A DNA stretch of 64,000 nucleotides, taken from positions 1,054,001 to 1,118,000 of the forward strand of contig JBLDXI010000025.1 in the NCBI GenBank assembly GCA_047495785.1, in the 5' to 3' direction. Numbering within the stretch: the first letter of the stretch is position 1; the number at the start of each line of letters is the position of its first letter. Both the position numbers and the translations under genes were made by a program. Shown piece by piece: positions 21,323 to 32,067 of this stretch. Origin of the DNA: Lepidodermella squamata. Taxonomy: Eukaryota > Gastrotricha. The notes under the pieces were generated by a model, which saw only the letters and a list, made by a program, of their open reading frames with translations, did no database searches and was not told the DNA's origin.

Positions 21323-22526
21323 GTCTCACGATTAGTACCAGACCGGTGACCTGACCCAACAGGTGACTGGTGACCGGCGGGTCGACTTGACCCGTTGCCG
21401 CTGAGTCAGGTAATACGCAGGTAAAGAAGGCGGTAAAACATCTTCACCACCAAAGCGCCGCTAGCGATATCCGTTGCTCTTGGTACCGTAAAAATGAGCG
21501 AATTCAGCCAGTGGGATGATATTGACAAGTTTTTGCATGTTGCGCCAAGTTGCGCGCCGTGTGAAAACTTTCGAAAAACTTTCGAAAAACTTCAACGAAA
21601 TCGACAACAATCGGCAAAATTGACCAAAGCTGTTTACACAGCCCGGTGTCCTGAGGTAGCGAGTCACGTCAACAGCGCAATACAGAGGGCTAGGGCGGCG
21701 AAGAGGGGCGGAACTCTTGAGACGCGGATTAGGGATTAGCGGATTAACACCGCTTTTGAGAGCGAGCGCCTTGCAGACCTGCAATAAGGGCAATAAAAAT
21801 GTGACAACTGCGCACGGAGAGGGTTCATTCGAACGCGGTTTTTCAAGAAATTGACTGCTACATGTTGTAATGGGTCGGCGGGGGAATAGCGTCCAGCGTT
21901 TGGAAAGAGCTGAGTAACACGGGTCGTAAAATGGCTCGGCTCAGTCTCAGTGGTTATCGAACCACCCCGATTAGGTGCTAGGAGCTAGCAATGGGCGGTT
22001 GTTTCGGTGTTACTATAGCCACCCTCGTGCGCAGTCCGGTATAAACTCATTTCGAGTCCCATAGGTACGCAGCCGCCGAACACCCAGTTCATGCGCACCG
22101 ATAGCGAACATCCCTTTTACGGCATATCTGGCCGACATTGCGCGAAAAAGTTAGCCCATTATAGAGCTTTAATACCAGTCGCTAGGTGCTAGCGGTTTGC
22201 TATCAGCCGCGTTTAGCTAACGTGACGAAGTGGTTCTGTGGTCAGTGGATGATTTTTGCAAAAAAAACCAGCCGCCAAGTTATTCTGATTAATGGATTTA
22301 ATTCCGCGGATTCATCGCTACTTTCCGCGTCTATTTTTAAATTTTTCCGCGGCGCGAATAGTGGTTTCCGCGTCAAAAGTCTTAACACCGCACCTTTGCA
22401 CACTATTAAGCAGAAAGGTAAACAATCGCGCGCACTCGCGCATTATTCCGCAGCGCACCACCGCGGCGATTTTAAGAATTCCGCGGGCGCAACACACAGA
22501 GCCTTAAAAGTGTCCAAATTTAGAGG

Positions 22527-23511
22527 CTAAATTCAAAGTCACCTGTATCAAAATTGGCTTGTCCTTCTGCCGAGATTTTTTTTTACAGAATTTAGTTTAG
22601 GTAAATCCCTATGCGTAAAAAATTCAGCCCTAACCGTTCACAGGTGAGCATTTGGCAGGGGGGGGGGTCTCAAAACACCTTTCTGAGTGATCGAGCTTCG
22701 GCGATTTTTCGCAAATCGATAGTACATGAAAGTATTGGCAAATTTGGTACCGTTGAAAAGCCCATGAAGGGAGCTATTTTTCAGTGAAATTTTTTGAATT
22801 ATTATCAGCTATGCACAATTGATATTTGGGTCTAAAGCTCAAAGTGTCCAAATTTAGGGCGCGTTACGGTACAGCTTGAATTACACTTCTCATCCATGTT
22901 TCGTTATTATCGTGAAGCCATGACTACAGAACGCCGCAAAGATATCGCGATTTCACAATGAGGCGCAATTGATTTTGTTGAAGAGATTTTCCGATTTTTA
23001 TTAATACTATTATTATTAATTTTACCGTAATTGAATCATGGGTGGCTATTGCTCGTCCATCTCGATTAAAAGCCCAGTTCTCACCCTTTTTTAAACATTG
23101 ATAATCTAGAAGCCTGGGCTAGTATTTCAACATTTAAGGTAAACAGTAGGCCGTACGGTAGACGATTTCAACACTCAGCTTGCCGAGACGAATTTATCGC
23201 TATCAAACCTAGGGTATTAGCGTGATTAGATGATGTGACCGAGTAGATTAGGGCACCTGGTTCACTAATTCCGGCCAGGAGTCTATGCATTCGATAGCAT
23301 TCGATAGCCCGAGAACTCCTCTATAATTCTGTATATTTGCTGAATATTTTCAAAAGAATTCACCTGGCTGGCAAAGTAGGAAAAACCGAAAGAGTGGCCG
23401 AATTCAGGGCGGGGTGCACTACACAAACCGCCTGTTTCGTGTTATGCGGTTGACGCGAAAAACTCGAATTCAGCTGCCAAATAGACTTGAGTCTATCGTC
23501 TTCGCATATCG
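22527..23511. other. Repeat-rich spacer before gene B, no gene
   Basis: Contains a run of ten G at about 22659-22668, a third copy of the TGTCCAAATTTAG motif near 22842-22858 and otherwise unremarkable sequence. No ORF with recognisable features was found. Confidence 0.4.
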
Positions 23512-23570
23512 GCCTACCATTTATTACGCCTGACACGTCATTTCCCAAAAATCAAAATCGAAGCTTGAGC
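23512..23570 (+). pseudogene. Relic of a P450 3' end
   Basis: This stretch matches the last codons and stop region of the P450 at 8630 (ATTACGCC, CACGTCATTTCC, AAAATCAAAATC, AAGCTTGAGCCT). The similarity continues through the 3' flank (CTTAAAAGGAAATGAATCAG at about 23621-23640, versus the equivalent at 8667-8686) up to M13 gene B. Only the tail of the P450 was carried along when the A/B segment was duplicated. The upstream codons are absent. Confidence 0.75.
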
Positions 23571-23722
23571 CTTATTCTAAAATTCCATTAATTTCCATTA
23601 ATAAGCTCTTATTCCTAAATATTCTTAAAAGGAAATGAATCAGCAAAGTCTCAAACACTGCAATAATGTCCTGATTTGATAGTAGTGGAATTTCTCAGTT
23701 GGTAGCATTTTATGGAAATGTT

Positions 23723-26198
23723 TCACTGGGCTGCCCAGAGATCGCAGCGTTTCCATCCTTCTGGGTTCATCTTTGAACCAACTGGGCAGCTGTAAGCCGC
23801 AGCGAACGGCTCGAAATTCTTCATGCCTTCAGTGACTCTGTAAGCAGGTAGGTTATTAATTGATCAGAGTTTCAGTAGGGAAACTCACCGCCAAGGAGGG
23901 TAGGCATGCTCATCCTTCATCAGTATAACCTTCCCTGATTCAGTAGATGCTTGACAGTAATATTGTGCATTGCTCACGAAAAAGATCTGGTCGTTGTTCA
24001 GCGGAACGCCTGGAACTTCAAACCTTTTGAGTCCATCATCGCCAATAGCCTTCTTGAAGGCTGCATAGGCGAACTTCAGGCCGGCGTTGTCAGCAGCATT
24101 TTCATCCAGAGTGGCCTCTCCGTACTTGGGCGATTCCGGACGCAGTGCTTGGAATTGATCTATGAGGCACTTCAGCTGTTCCTTGAACTTAGCACGCGCC
24201 GCCCCTTCCAAAATTGGCTTCACCTCACCGTGGGCATTGAAGTTGATTCCGTCGCCATCGAAGCCATGGATGATTTCTGTTTTAAATAAATTCAAGCTAA
24301 TGAATATTTGAAAGAATGAATCGAACCATGTCCAATAGTTTGGCCTGGGAATCCCCAATTCCAAGCACTAGGAAGGTCGAATCGGAAAGCAGGTGCAACG
24401 AAGGCACCAGCGAGTAGGCCGAATGTATTTAGGGTCCGCTTGTATTTCGCATTTTGAAGCACAACCTGATCTCCTTGCCAGCTGAAAGAAAAGTGAACTT
24501 TTATCAGAGCTTTTTAACATAAAAATATAATTACAATTCATCGAGCCGATCAACGGGGCCATTAAGTCGTCTCAAAGTGCGAAGGTTCAGGAAGTCACTG
24601 AGAGCCTTGAGATTGTGCACAAAATCTGGTCCCGGGACTGTAAGAGCATCGTACTTCTTATCGTAAGCCTGGCTCATCAAATTTGGCGGGAAGCCTATCG
24701 AAAATTTAATTTGCTCGATCTTTAGCTTGACGGCGGCCTTTGACTTGTCGTCCAACCACGTCACCTTATCTAAACCGTCGCGAATTTCTGCCAAAACTAG
24801 ATTAGTCATGTTCGATAGGTAGTCGACGTTTTCTTTCGAGAAGTATCGTTTCAAGAAGCGACGGGCGATGAAGTGATCGCCGAGTTGCTGCTGGATCAAA
24901 TTATCGCACGATGGTTCGGAAGTTTTAAGTTTCTTGCAGTACGCTTCATCATCAAGACGTTCAGAATCAACGGTGGACCGCGCGACGGCCTGAAGCTGGT
25001 ACAGCGGTTCAGATATATCGCAGGCAATTTCATCGTTGAATGATTGGATTGCTGTTAGAACAGCATAGTTTTGAAACACACGTTTGCTTCGGTCGGCGCC
25101 GAGTTTAGTCTTCGTCTGGGCGATGAGCAGAGATAGCTTCTCGAAGTAGGTCTTGCTGCGGAACGAAATTCGTAGATCTTTCGAGCCGAGGGATGGGACG
25201 TCCGCCATGCCTCCCAACGCACGAAAGAATTCTTCCCAGTCGATTTCCGGGCTAACTTTCTGCAATTCTTCCAAGCGCTCATCAAATCTGTCCTCGTTAT
25301 TTTCGATAAAGTTAGCATTTTCCACGTCGTTGTTACTCTTAACACCTGATTGTGCCATATTGGGTGATATCTGCAGAATAAGCATTTAGAATGAGTCTTT
25401 CAAGGTAGATCTACTTACCAAGGCTAGCTCTAACTCAAACTCAACCAAATCCTTGAAGTAGGTGTCAGAAACTGAGTAACGGTCCTTTCTAGGTATGATC
25501 ATCTTGAACAGCTTAGTAATCTCGGTGACGTACATTTCTTTGACATCGCTGATTGTTTCGTTATCTTCGTCACTATCAATCAAAGCTCGAGCTTTGGTTT
25601 GATCACCGAAAAATGGCGTCGTTCTCGGGCCGAGGAATATCTGATACTCGGAAGCATTCGACGGATTTACATCGATGTCAACAGAGAAGAAAGCAGTTTT
25701 TTGGAGGATAAGTGTCGCCGGAAGGACTTGTTCTAACCGCGCTTTGACTTCATCCTCGCTAACGTACAGCCCACCGACATCTCGAGCAAGATTGCGAAGA
25801 AACGCGACAGAAGATTCGAAGTCATCGAAGCGATTCAAAGCGTCAGTCTTGCAAGACTGCAATAGCTGAACGAACTTTTTCTCAGCCGAGGTTAAGCTTG
25901 ATGCATTTTCGCTGTTGAAGTCCAATAAAGCCTTCTTAGCCATATCATCGAAAGTGTCATCCATCGCTGTCTGATAAATACGGCCGCTTTTAACGACCGC
26001 ATTATCAGCATATCCACCACAGGCGAACTGATAGAAGTCTTCACATGGGTCCGCAGTCAGGTCCATATTACTTAGAATGAAATCAGCTGCCTTGACGCAT
26101 CCCGCAGTTGTGCAAGATCCAACGCCAACAGATGGATCAATCGGCTTGGCTGAAATACAGCTCAGTAAAGCAGTAACAGCTAGTGTTGAGAAAATCAT
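23723..26198 (-). CDS. Secreted M13 metallopeptidase, gene B
   Basis: Exons 25419-26198, 24535-25370, 24327-24481, 23889-24276 and 23723-23837 give 757 residues. Exons 2-5 have exactly the same lengths as in gene A. ATG 26198 starts MIFSTLAVTALLSCISA, almost the same leader as A. Catalytic marks are intact: HEIIHGFD (intron inside the Glu codon) and DENAADNAGLK. The substrate motif is NAKY, and the C terminus is CDLW plus AAQ. The main divergence from A is in the middle of the N-terminal domain (for example FDDEIACDISEPLYQLQ). A TATA box lies 37-44 bp upstream. Together with the P450 relic on its 3' side, the whole unit is a segmental duplicate of the A locus. Confidence 0.95.
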
Positions 26199-26234
26199 CG
26201 TCTTCAGCAACAAAATTTTCGCCTCTCAAGATGG

Positions 26235-26242
26235 TTTATATA
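26235..26242 (-). promoter_or_regulatory. TATA box of gene B
   Basis: TATATAAA on the minus strand, 37-44 bp upstream of the ATG, implies a leader of about 10 bases. The corresponding sequence in gene A is TTTTAAAA. Confidence 0.65.
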
Positions 26243-26902
26243 AGCCGGGTTGCTAAATATAAATGCATGAGGTGTGAACAAAATCGGGTGATCTTTTCAT
26301 CAACCTTTCTTTGAGTTACACCGTCACCCACCTTCTCGCATTGTTCCAAGCTTAAAATTGGGTCAATTTGCTGTTAAGAGCCTGAAATAATGTACCTGTG
26401 GGTGGTTTTTTGTCAAGGTGTTGATTGGAGCTCTCACACCATACCATAACACACCATAAAGTTCTTTTGAAACTTTCAATTCTTTCTTTCAATTCTCCAC
26501 CTACGAACTTTTAATTATATGTCTCAAAATTCAAAACAATTGATGTCTGTGTGAAAATCTAACAAAAAATAAATGCACATGTGCTTATCACACGTCCATG
26601 ATTAGTTCGTGACAACTTAGTGATTACAACAGCTGCACATTAAAAAAACCAGGTTAACAGCAGAAAAAAAGCACCAATCATATACAGTGAGCGAGCGCTG
26701 AGGTTCTATCGCAGCATGGCAGATAATTCGATCGGTTTGTGGCGATAGGAATGAACTTTTCAGCAAATATAAGTTTTAATGTACTGGGGCTATCAAAATA
26801 TATCTTCAGAAGTTGTTGATCGATCATAACTTCATCATTTACCTGAAAGGAGTATTTTCGAAAGAATTAAAAGAAAGTTCATCAGTAAAGTTAGTAAAAT
26901 TT
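26243..26902. other. Upstream flank of gene B
   Basis: Diverged copy of the flank upstream of gene A, recognisable in several blocks (GGTGTTGATTGGAGCTC near 26420, GATCGATCAT near 26820). No gene was found. Confidence 0.55.
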
Positions 26903-29375
26903 TCAAGATTTCCCCCAGACATCGCACTTTTTGACAGGATTCATCGGCGAACCGATGGGGCAGTTGAATGCCTTGGCAAACTCCTCGGAATTCTTCATCT
27001 GCCCGTTCACCCTTTAAAAAAAGTAATTCAACGACATTGAAATATAAATGCAAATCATGTTAGACCTCTCAGGGTAAAGTGCATGGGTATCATTCAGAGA
27101 CCGCTCGACGCCAGACGAGTCGCTGATTTCACAATAAGACTGGGCGACACTCACGAAAAACATCTGGTTGTTGTTTAGCGGAATTCCGGGTGTTTCATAC
27201 TTCGCCAAAACATCGCTAAACACTTTCTTGAACGTCCAATGCGCAATTTTTAGCCCAGCGTTATCAGCAATATTTTCGTCAAGAACTTGCTCGCCGTATC
27301 CTTCAATTTCGGGATGCAGGGCCTGAAATTGTTCCACCAAGCATTGGGTTCGATTTTTGAAGATCTCAAGCGTGGCGTTAGTCATGATCGTATTTGTCTC
27401 TCCGTTTTCATCGTACAAGATGCCACCTGTATCAAAGCCATGAAATAGCTCATGACCTACTGTGTCACTGGCTGCACCCCAGTTCCAGGCATTTGGGAAG
27501 TCATCGCGGAATAACGGTGATATGAAATAGGCAGCATGGAGTCCCATAACGTTGCAATCTCGTTTGTACATCGCATTTTGATCCATCACTTTCGTATCAG
27601 TAGTCCAACTGCAAAATTCAATAAATTAATAATGACGATGACGAAGGCGTTTGCTGAACTTACTAGCAATCCTTGATTCGGTCGACTGGTCGATCCAACT
27701 TGGCAAGGTTCCGCTTCAGCTGATACTGGCGTTGTGGATTCAGCGTAGAAAAATAGTTTAATGACAGTGGGATTCCTTCAAATCTGTTATCATAATCCTC
27801 GTCGAAAAGGTCCGGCGGATATCCAATCGTGAACAACGCATTGGCAGCTTTCTTCTGAGCTGCAGCCCTAGTTTCATTATCCAACCAATCTACAGTAGCT
27901 AGAATTTCATTGAAACCCTCCAGGACAATCTGCGACATGTTCACAAGAACAGCTTTCGATGCCTCGGAGAAGTAGTCGCGAATGAAAGACCTGGATACAA
28001 CGTGATCGCCATAAGTGCTGATGAATTGTTCGCGGCAAGAATTTTCAGCATCGGCTTTCTTCAAATTATCGCAGATAACTTCATCCGACGGAATTTCCTC
28101 CTCGTTATTGGCGTACTTTTGAATATTGATGAATGGCATTGATATTTCACACGAAACTTGATCGAAATACTGCCCAACAGCATTTAGCGTGATGTAGTTT
28201 TGAAGCAATCGCTGAGTACGGGCCTTTCCCAGATTTTCATAGGTTGCGTTGAGAAGTTTCGAAAGTTTAACGAAGTATGACACGCCACGAATGTTCAAGT
28301 CCATGTCCTTTCTTTCCAAGCCTTTATAGTTGAGTTTACTACCGATCTGCTTGAATACGGCCCTCCAGTCAATCCCTGGAGACAGATCTTGGAGATACTT
28401 GAGTGGTTGGTTGTATTTGTTATCATCGGTCTCAGTGTCATCGGCTGGGCTTACATCGGCTTTTGAATCTTCTGGCATGCTGTATGTAATCTAATTAATA
28501 GATGGTCAATCTTTGTTTTGGTTTCCAATGGAAACTTACCAAAGCTAACTCAATTTCAAAGTTCATGAGATCTTTCACGTATATTTCACTGACTGTCGAG
28601 TTAGGTTTACCCGACACTTTTTGGACCAAACTAGTGATGGCTGATACGTATTGCTCTAGAACCCAATTCAGCGTTGTGTTATCTGGCTCTCGGTTTAGCA
28701 AGCTCGTCATCTTCTCGTAGTCTTGGAATAGTGGAGTTGGGGCTGCGTAAAGATTCAGTTGATATCGTGATCTGTTCCGCGTATCTGGCTCGATTAACAG
28801 GTAGACAAATGGTGTACCGTTGTCAATAGCGTTGCGGCCAATTGCACTTTCCAAGGTCCACGATTTTCCAACAGTTTGATCCGCGAAGTAGAAACCCCCA
28901 GCGCTGGTCGCCACGCTGCGGAGAAACACAAGTGAACGCGGCGTATCTTCATATCGAGTCTCTCGGCCTTCGTTACAAAACTGGAGGAATGCAAATATAT
29001 GTGTTTAAACATTGCGTAAAATCAATTTCTTACGCCGTATAATATTCGGAGTCGATTTAGTTTTTGGCTGCTACCTTTGACGAAATCTTCCCAGCTTCTT
29101 TCAACCATTTCAAGAAACATCTTCCGCGTCGGCTGAAGGCTGGAGTCCTCCCCGAGATACCCGTACTTGACATACTTACCACATGTAAACTGGTAAAAGT
29201 CTTCGCAAGGGTCCGCTGTGAGGTTGAGTTGGCTCAACACGAAAGAAGCCGCATCTACGCATCCGGCTGTGGTACAAGATCCAACCCCAACGCTTGGATC
29301 GATTGGCTTTGCCTCGGCAAGTATCGGCAGAACTAGTAAAAGTTTAATTGAAATTGCTACCATTTTAGTGAGCAT
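26903..29375 (-). CDS. Secreted M13 metallopeptidase, gene C
   Basis: Five exons (about 29039-29375, 28540-28983, 27664-28479, 27066-27608, 26903-27011). The leader is [18 protein letters not shown], from the ATG at 29363 or 29375, followed by [14 protein letters not shown]. The zinc site HELFHGFD is encoded without the intron found in most copies, and [10 protein letters not shown] follows in the same exon. The substrate motif is NAMY. The protein ends CDVWGKS, four residues beyond the usual terminal Trp region. Its intron pattern is shared only with gene H, and the two also share sequence in the peptidase domain (YFISPLFR versus YYISPLFR). The catalytic residues suggest an active enzyme. 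Confidence 0.93.
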
Positions 29376-29634
29376 GCACCCGGTAAATTTGAAATTCTGC
29401 CTCTATGGCTATGCTTATTTGTAGCAGCCATATATCTGGGCGATCTTTTGTTAACTGGAGAATACTTCATGCCACTTCATTTATCGAGCAAAAAAGCACG
29501 CGTGAATTTTCATCTGGATCGAGTTATGGCTTACGGCTGTCATGATTTTGGCATTTTAATTGAAATTAGACTCTTTAAAATGCAGTTTTTTTATCACCAT
29601 GTTTTTTCAAGTGGTCGCTATTGTTACTATTGCG

Positions 29635-29715
29635 CTTAGGTGGTTGGTCGATTGGCTTCGCCTCAGCAATTATTGGTAAAAGCAGCAGTGGAATTATGAC
29701 AGAAATTGCCACCAT
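29635..29715 (-). pseudogene. Orphan M13 first-exon fragment
   Basis: ATG 29713-29715 opens a copy of gene C's leader (MVAISVIIPLLLLPIIAEA then KPID). It diverges right after KPID into unrelated codons. The same roughly 340-bp unit (leader plus upstream sequence, including the AAAAAAGCACGC and ATGCAGTTTTTTTAT blocks) is present at about 29300-29635 and again at about 29645-29975. This is therefore a tandem duplication of the promoter and signal peptide of gene C without the rest of the gene. Confidence 0.75.
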
Positions 29716-30553
29716 TTTTTGTAAGCGTTCACCCGTTATATTTGAAATTTTGCTCACTTGGGCAAGCTTTGTGACATTATTCGGGTGATCTTTTGTTAAC
29801 TGGAGAATGCTTCATGCCACTTCATTCAGCGTGTAAAAAAGCACGCTCGATTATTCAATTGGACCTAGCTAAAGCTGTTGTGATTTTGAGATTTTAATTG
29901 AAATTGCACTTCTTAAAATGCAGTTTTTTTATGGCCAGGTTTTTCTCCAAGTGGCCTCTATTGTTCACTATTGCGCATTCGTATGAAGATTTCGGCTAGA
30001 TGTAGCCTATAGCGGGCGTGTTCAACATGAAACACGTCTGTTTGTGTGATTTTTTAAAGAATATGCTGCATTTTTAATGTTAAGAGGAAAATCTAATCAA
30101 TGCTGTAATTCGGCAGCAGCATCTATTGAGATCAGTGATCAACATTTTGATTGCAAGCAGAACAGATTTTCTTATCTGAAGCATCTGACCAGAACACAGT
30201 AAATCACTCCATGATTGCACGAATAAAGCATCAGCTAATAAGAATTATTCTTGAATAAGCAAAAATCAAAATGGCCCCGAGACTCGCCATTCGCGTTGCT
30301 GACAATACTGTTACAAGTCGGGAGTAACTGCAACTTCGAAATTACACGCGATTTCTTGTTTGCTGAGTCGTTTATTCAAATTCTCTCTTAGAATCCGGGG
30401 TTTCTATTCAACATCTGTCAATTTTTTCAAAACTTTAGGTTTCGAGCATCTGCAATCGGTCCAAAGTCCCAAGGGCGATTTGCTGCCGCATGCGCAGGAT
30501 GATAATACTTTAAATCGGAATAAATAAAAGATATCAAGTTAAACGAATAGATC
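29716..30553. other. Intergenic, includes a duplicated gene C upstream region
   Basis: The first 250 bp are the second copy of gene C's upstream sequence. The rest, to the LU-protein stop, is AT-rich without a supported gene. AATAAA-like sequence on the plus strand occurs near 30521-30526. Confidence 0.45.
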
Positions 30554-31889
30554 TTACATGGTAATCGCGAGCCCAATGCCCAAGAGGCCGACTAAGGTTC
30601 CTAGAGTCGCAATAATGGCAACAGAATCGTCCCCATCTTTTGGAGCTTCTGTCGTAATTGTGGTCGATGATGGTGACTCGGTTGGCGATTCTGTTGGAGT
30701 AGTATCTCCCTCTGTAGAGGTTGATGGAGTGATTGGAGTAGTAGTTCCCTCTGTAGAGGTTGATGGAGTGATTGGAGTAGTAGTTCCCTCTGTAGAGGTG
30801 GATGGAGTGATTGGAGTAGTAGTTCCCTCTGTAGAGGTTGATGGAGTGATTGGAGTAGTAGTTCCCTCTGCTGAGGTTGATGGAGTGATTGGAGTTGTAA
30901 CTCCCTCTGTTGATTGCGTAGGCTCTACCGTGGTTAGCGTTGTCGGAGAATCTGTTGTAACTGGTACTTCATCGCAAGATGATCCATTCGCAATAATGGA
31001 ATCCATGTTCACCCCATTACACATGCTGCCGCAGCATGTACAGGCCTTGTCGAAAGACCTAATCATACCAGATGTCGTATCACTTGTTGCACTCGAGCCA
31101 CATCCTCCAACACCCTGCGGCAACGTTAGACAGCCCCAATAGTAATAGGGGACTAAATCATTGATCAAAGAACTGTATTTCTATGGAGAAATGAGGCAAA
31201 TGTTTGAGTAAGCTGTTATATATTGAAGCATTTACCGCACAGTGCTGATTCATGGTGCACGAAATCGCTAGATTTCTAGATGGCAACGTGTTACTTTGCG
31301 GGTTGTTCTTGGTTAGAAATATTTTTTAGGAGCATTGAATAGGATAGTTCTCTTACCCAATCATCGGAACCATGGCAGTTTTTATCGAACAAGGGATAGC
31401 TGTTGCACTGATCGTCCAATCTTGCGTCGTTGCAGCCATCCCCACAGCATGTACAAACCCTTCTATACCTGTAAACATCATCTCCGTTGGTATAAACCGA
31501 GCTTTGAGTTTCTAGACCGTCCTCTGCGACGTCGCCGCATTTGTATCCGAAAGCGGCCCCGAAGACTGATTCACCGGATAAGCATCGCCATTGGTAGAAT
31601 ATCGACTCTGTTTTATAGCCATTGCCGTCAATTCTAATCTCAAGATTGTAGACTTTCTGGATATTTAAGAAAGACAAACGCTTTTTATAGAAATGAGTTA
31701 GGGAAAGCTTCTCACAGCGCATGAAGACCAGCAATCTTTCAATGTGTTGTTGTCAGGCAGTATCCCTTCTTGGGTGACATTAGCCGCAACTGTTTGGTCA
31801 AAGTTGTAGCATAAAAGAGCCGATATCGGAGAAATCAAAGCAATTATAATCAGAAATATAGTAGTCAGTATAAGCTCAAGAGGCATCAT
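30554..31889 (-). CDS. LU/Ly6-like GPI-anchored mucin-type protein
   Basis: Exons 31716-31889, 31357-31656 and 30554-31180 are all in phase 0 and give 366 residues. The introns are 59 and 176 bp. A signal peptide (MMPLELILTTIFLIIIALIS) is followed by LLCYNFD. Two cysteine-rich modules each end in a Ly6-type CTCC-x-x-x-CN signature (CTCCGDGCNDA and CTCCGSMCNGV). A Thr/Ser/Pro/Glu-rich stalk built from 13-residue repeats (STEGTTTPITPST) follows, then a hydrophobic C terminus (IIATLGTLVGLLGIGLAITM) without a cytoplasmic tail, as expected for a GPI-anchor signal. LU-domain proteins act as surface ligands, receptors or protease-system modulators, and the role here is unknown. It lies within the M13 array, in the same orientation. 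Confidence 0.75.
30697..30905. repeat. 39-bp coding minisatellite
   Basis: Five near-identical 39-base units encode the 13-residue stalk repeat of the LU-like protein. Units differ by a few bases, and the last is the most diverged. Because the unit length is a multiple of three, copy-number change keeps the frame. The opposite strand is also stop-free here, which creates a spurious antisense ORF. Confidence 0.9.
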
Positions 31890-32067
31890 TTTCGTCCATT
31901 AAACCTTTTTAATACTATTGAGTAGATGGTTATCTGCCTTGCTGTTAATGTAAAAATGAGATAAGAATTTTGTGAATCATTAGAAATTCATGATAAAGGC
32001 GGAGTGATTTCTATTTCAGTTTTCAGTGGTTCGTTATCTAATAGTTTGAAGTTTCATGCAGTTTCCA

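Larger units (their letters stand above)
20007..22526. repeat. Segment bounded by an 18-bp perfect inverted repeat
   Basis: CCTCTAAATTTGGACACT at 20007-20024 recurs as its exact reverse complement at 22509-22526. A second, similar TTTGGACAC motif follows the left copy (20034-20043), and a related end (AGTGTCCAAATTTAGGG) lies at 22842-22858. The enclosed 2.5 kb holds a LINE remnant and a foldback but no recognisable DNA transposase. It may be a non-autonomous DNA transposon that collected other repeats, or a chance arrangement of several copies of one short repeat. Confidence 0.45.

Noticed and set aside
21494-21739. 81-codon plus-strand ORF starting at an ATG
   Set aside because: No domain, splice partner or homologous copy was visible, and it lies in a repeat-rich block. 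It could be real but cannot be supported.
30558-31142. 194-codon plus-strand ORF across the 39-bp repeat
   Set aside because: It is the antisense shadow of the LU-like protein: the repeat has no stops on either strand, and the plus frame shows no signal peptide, domain or splice logic.
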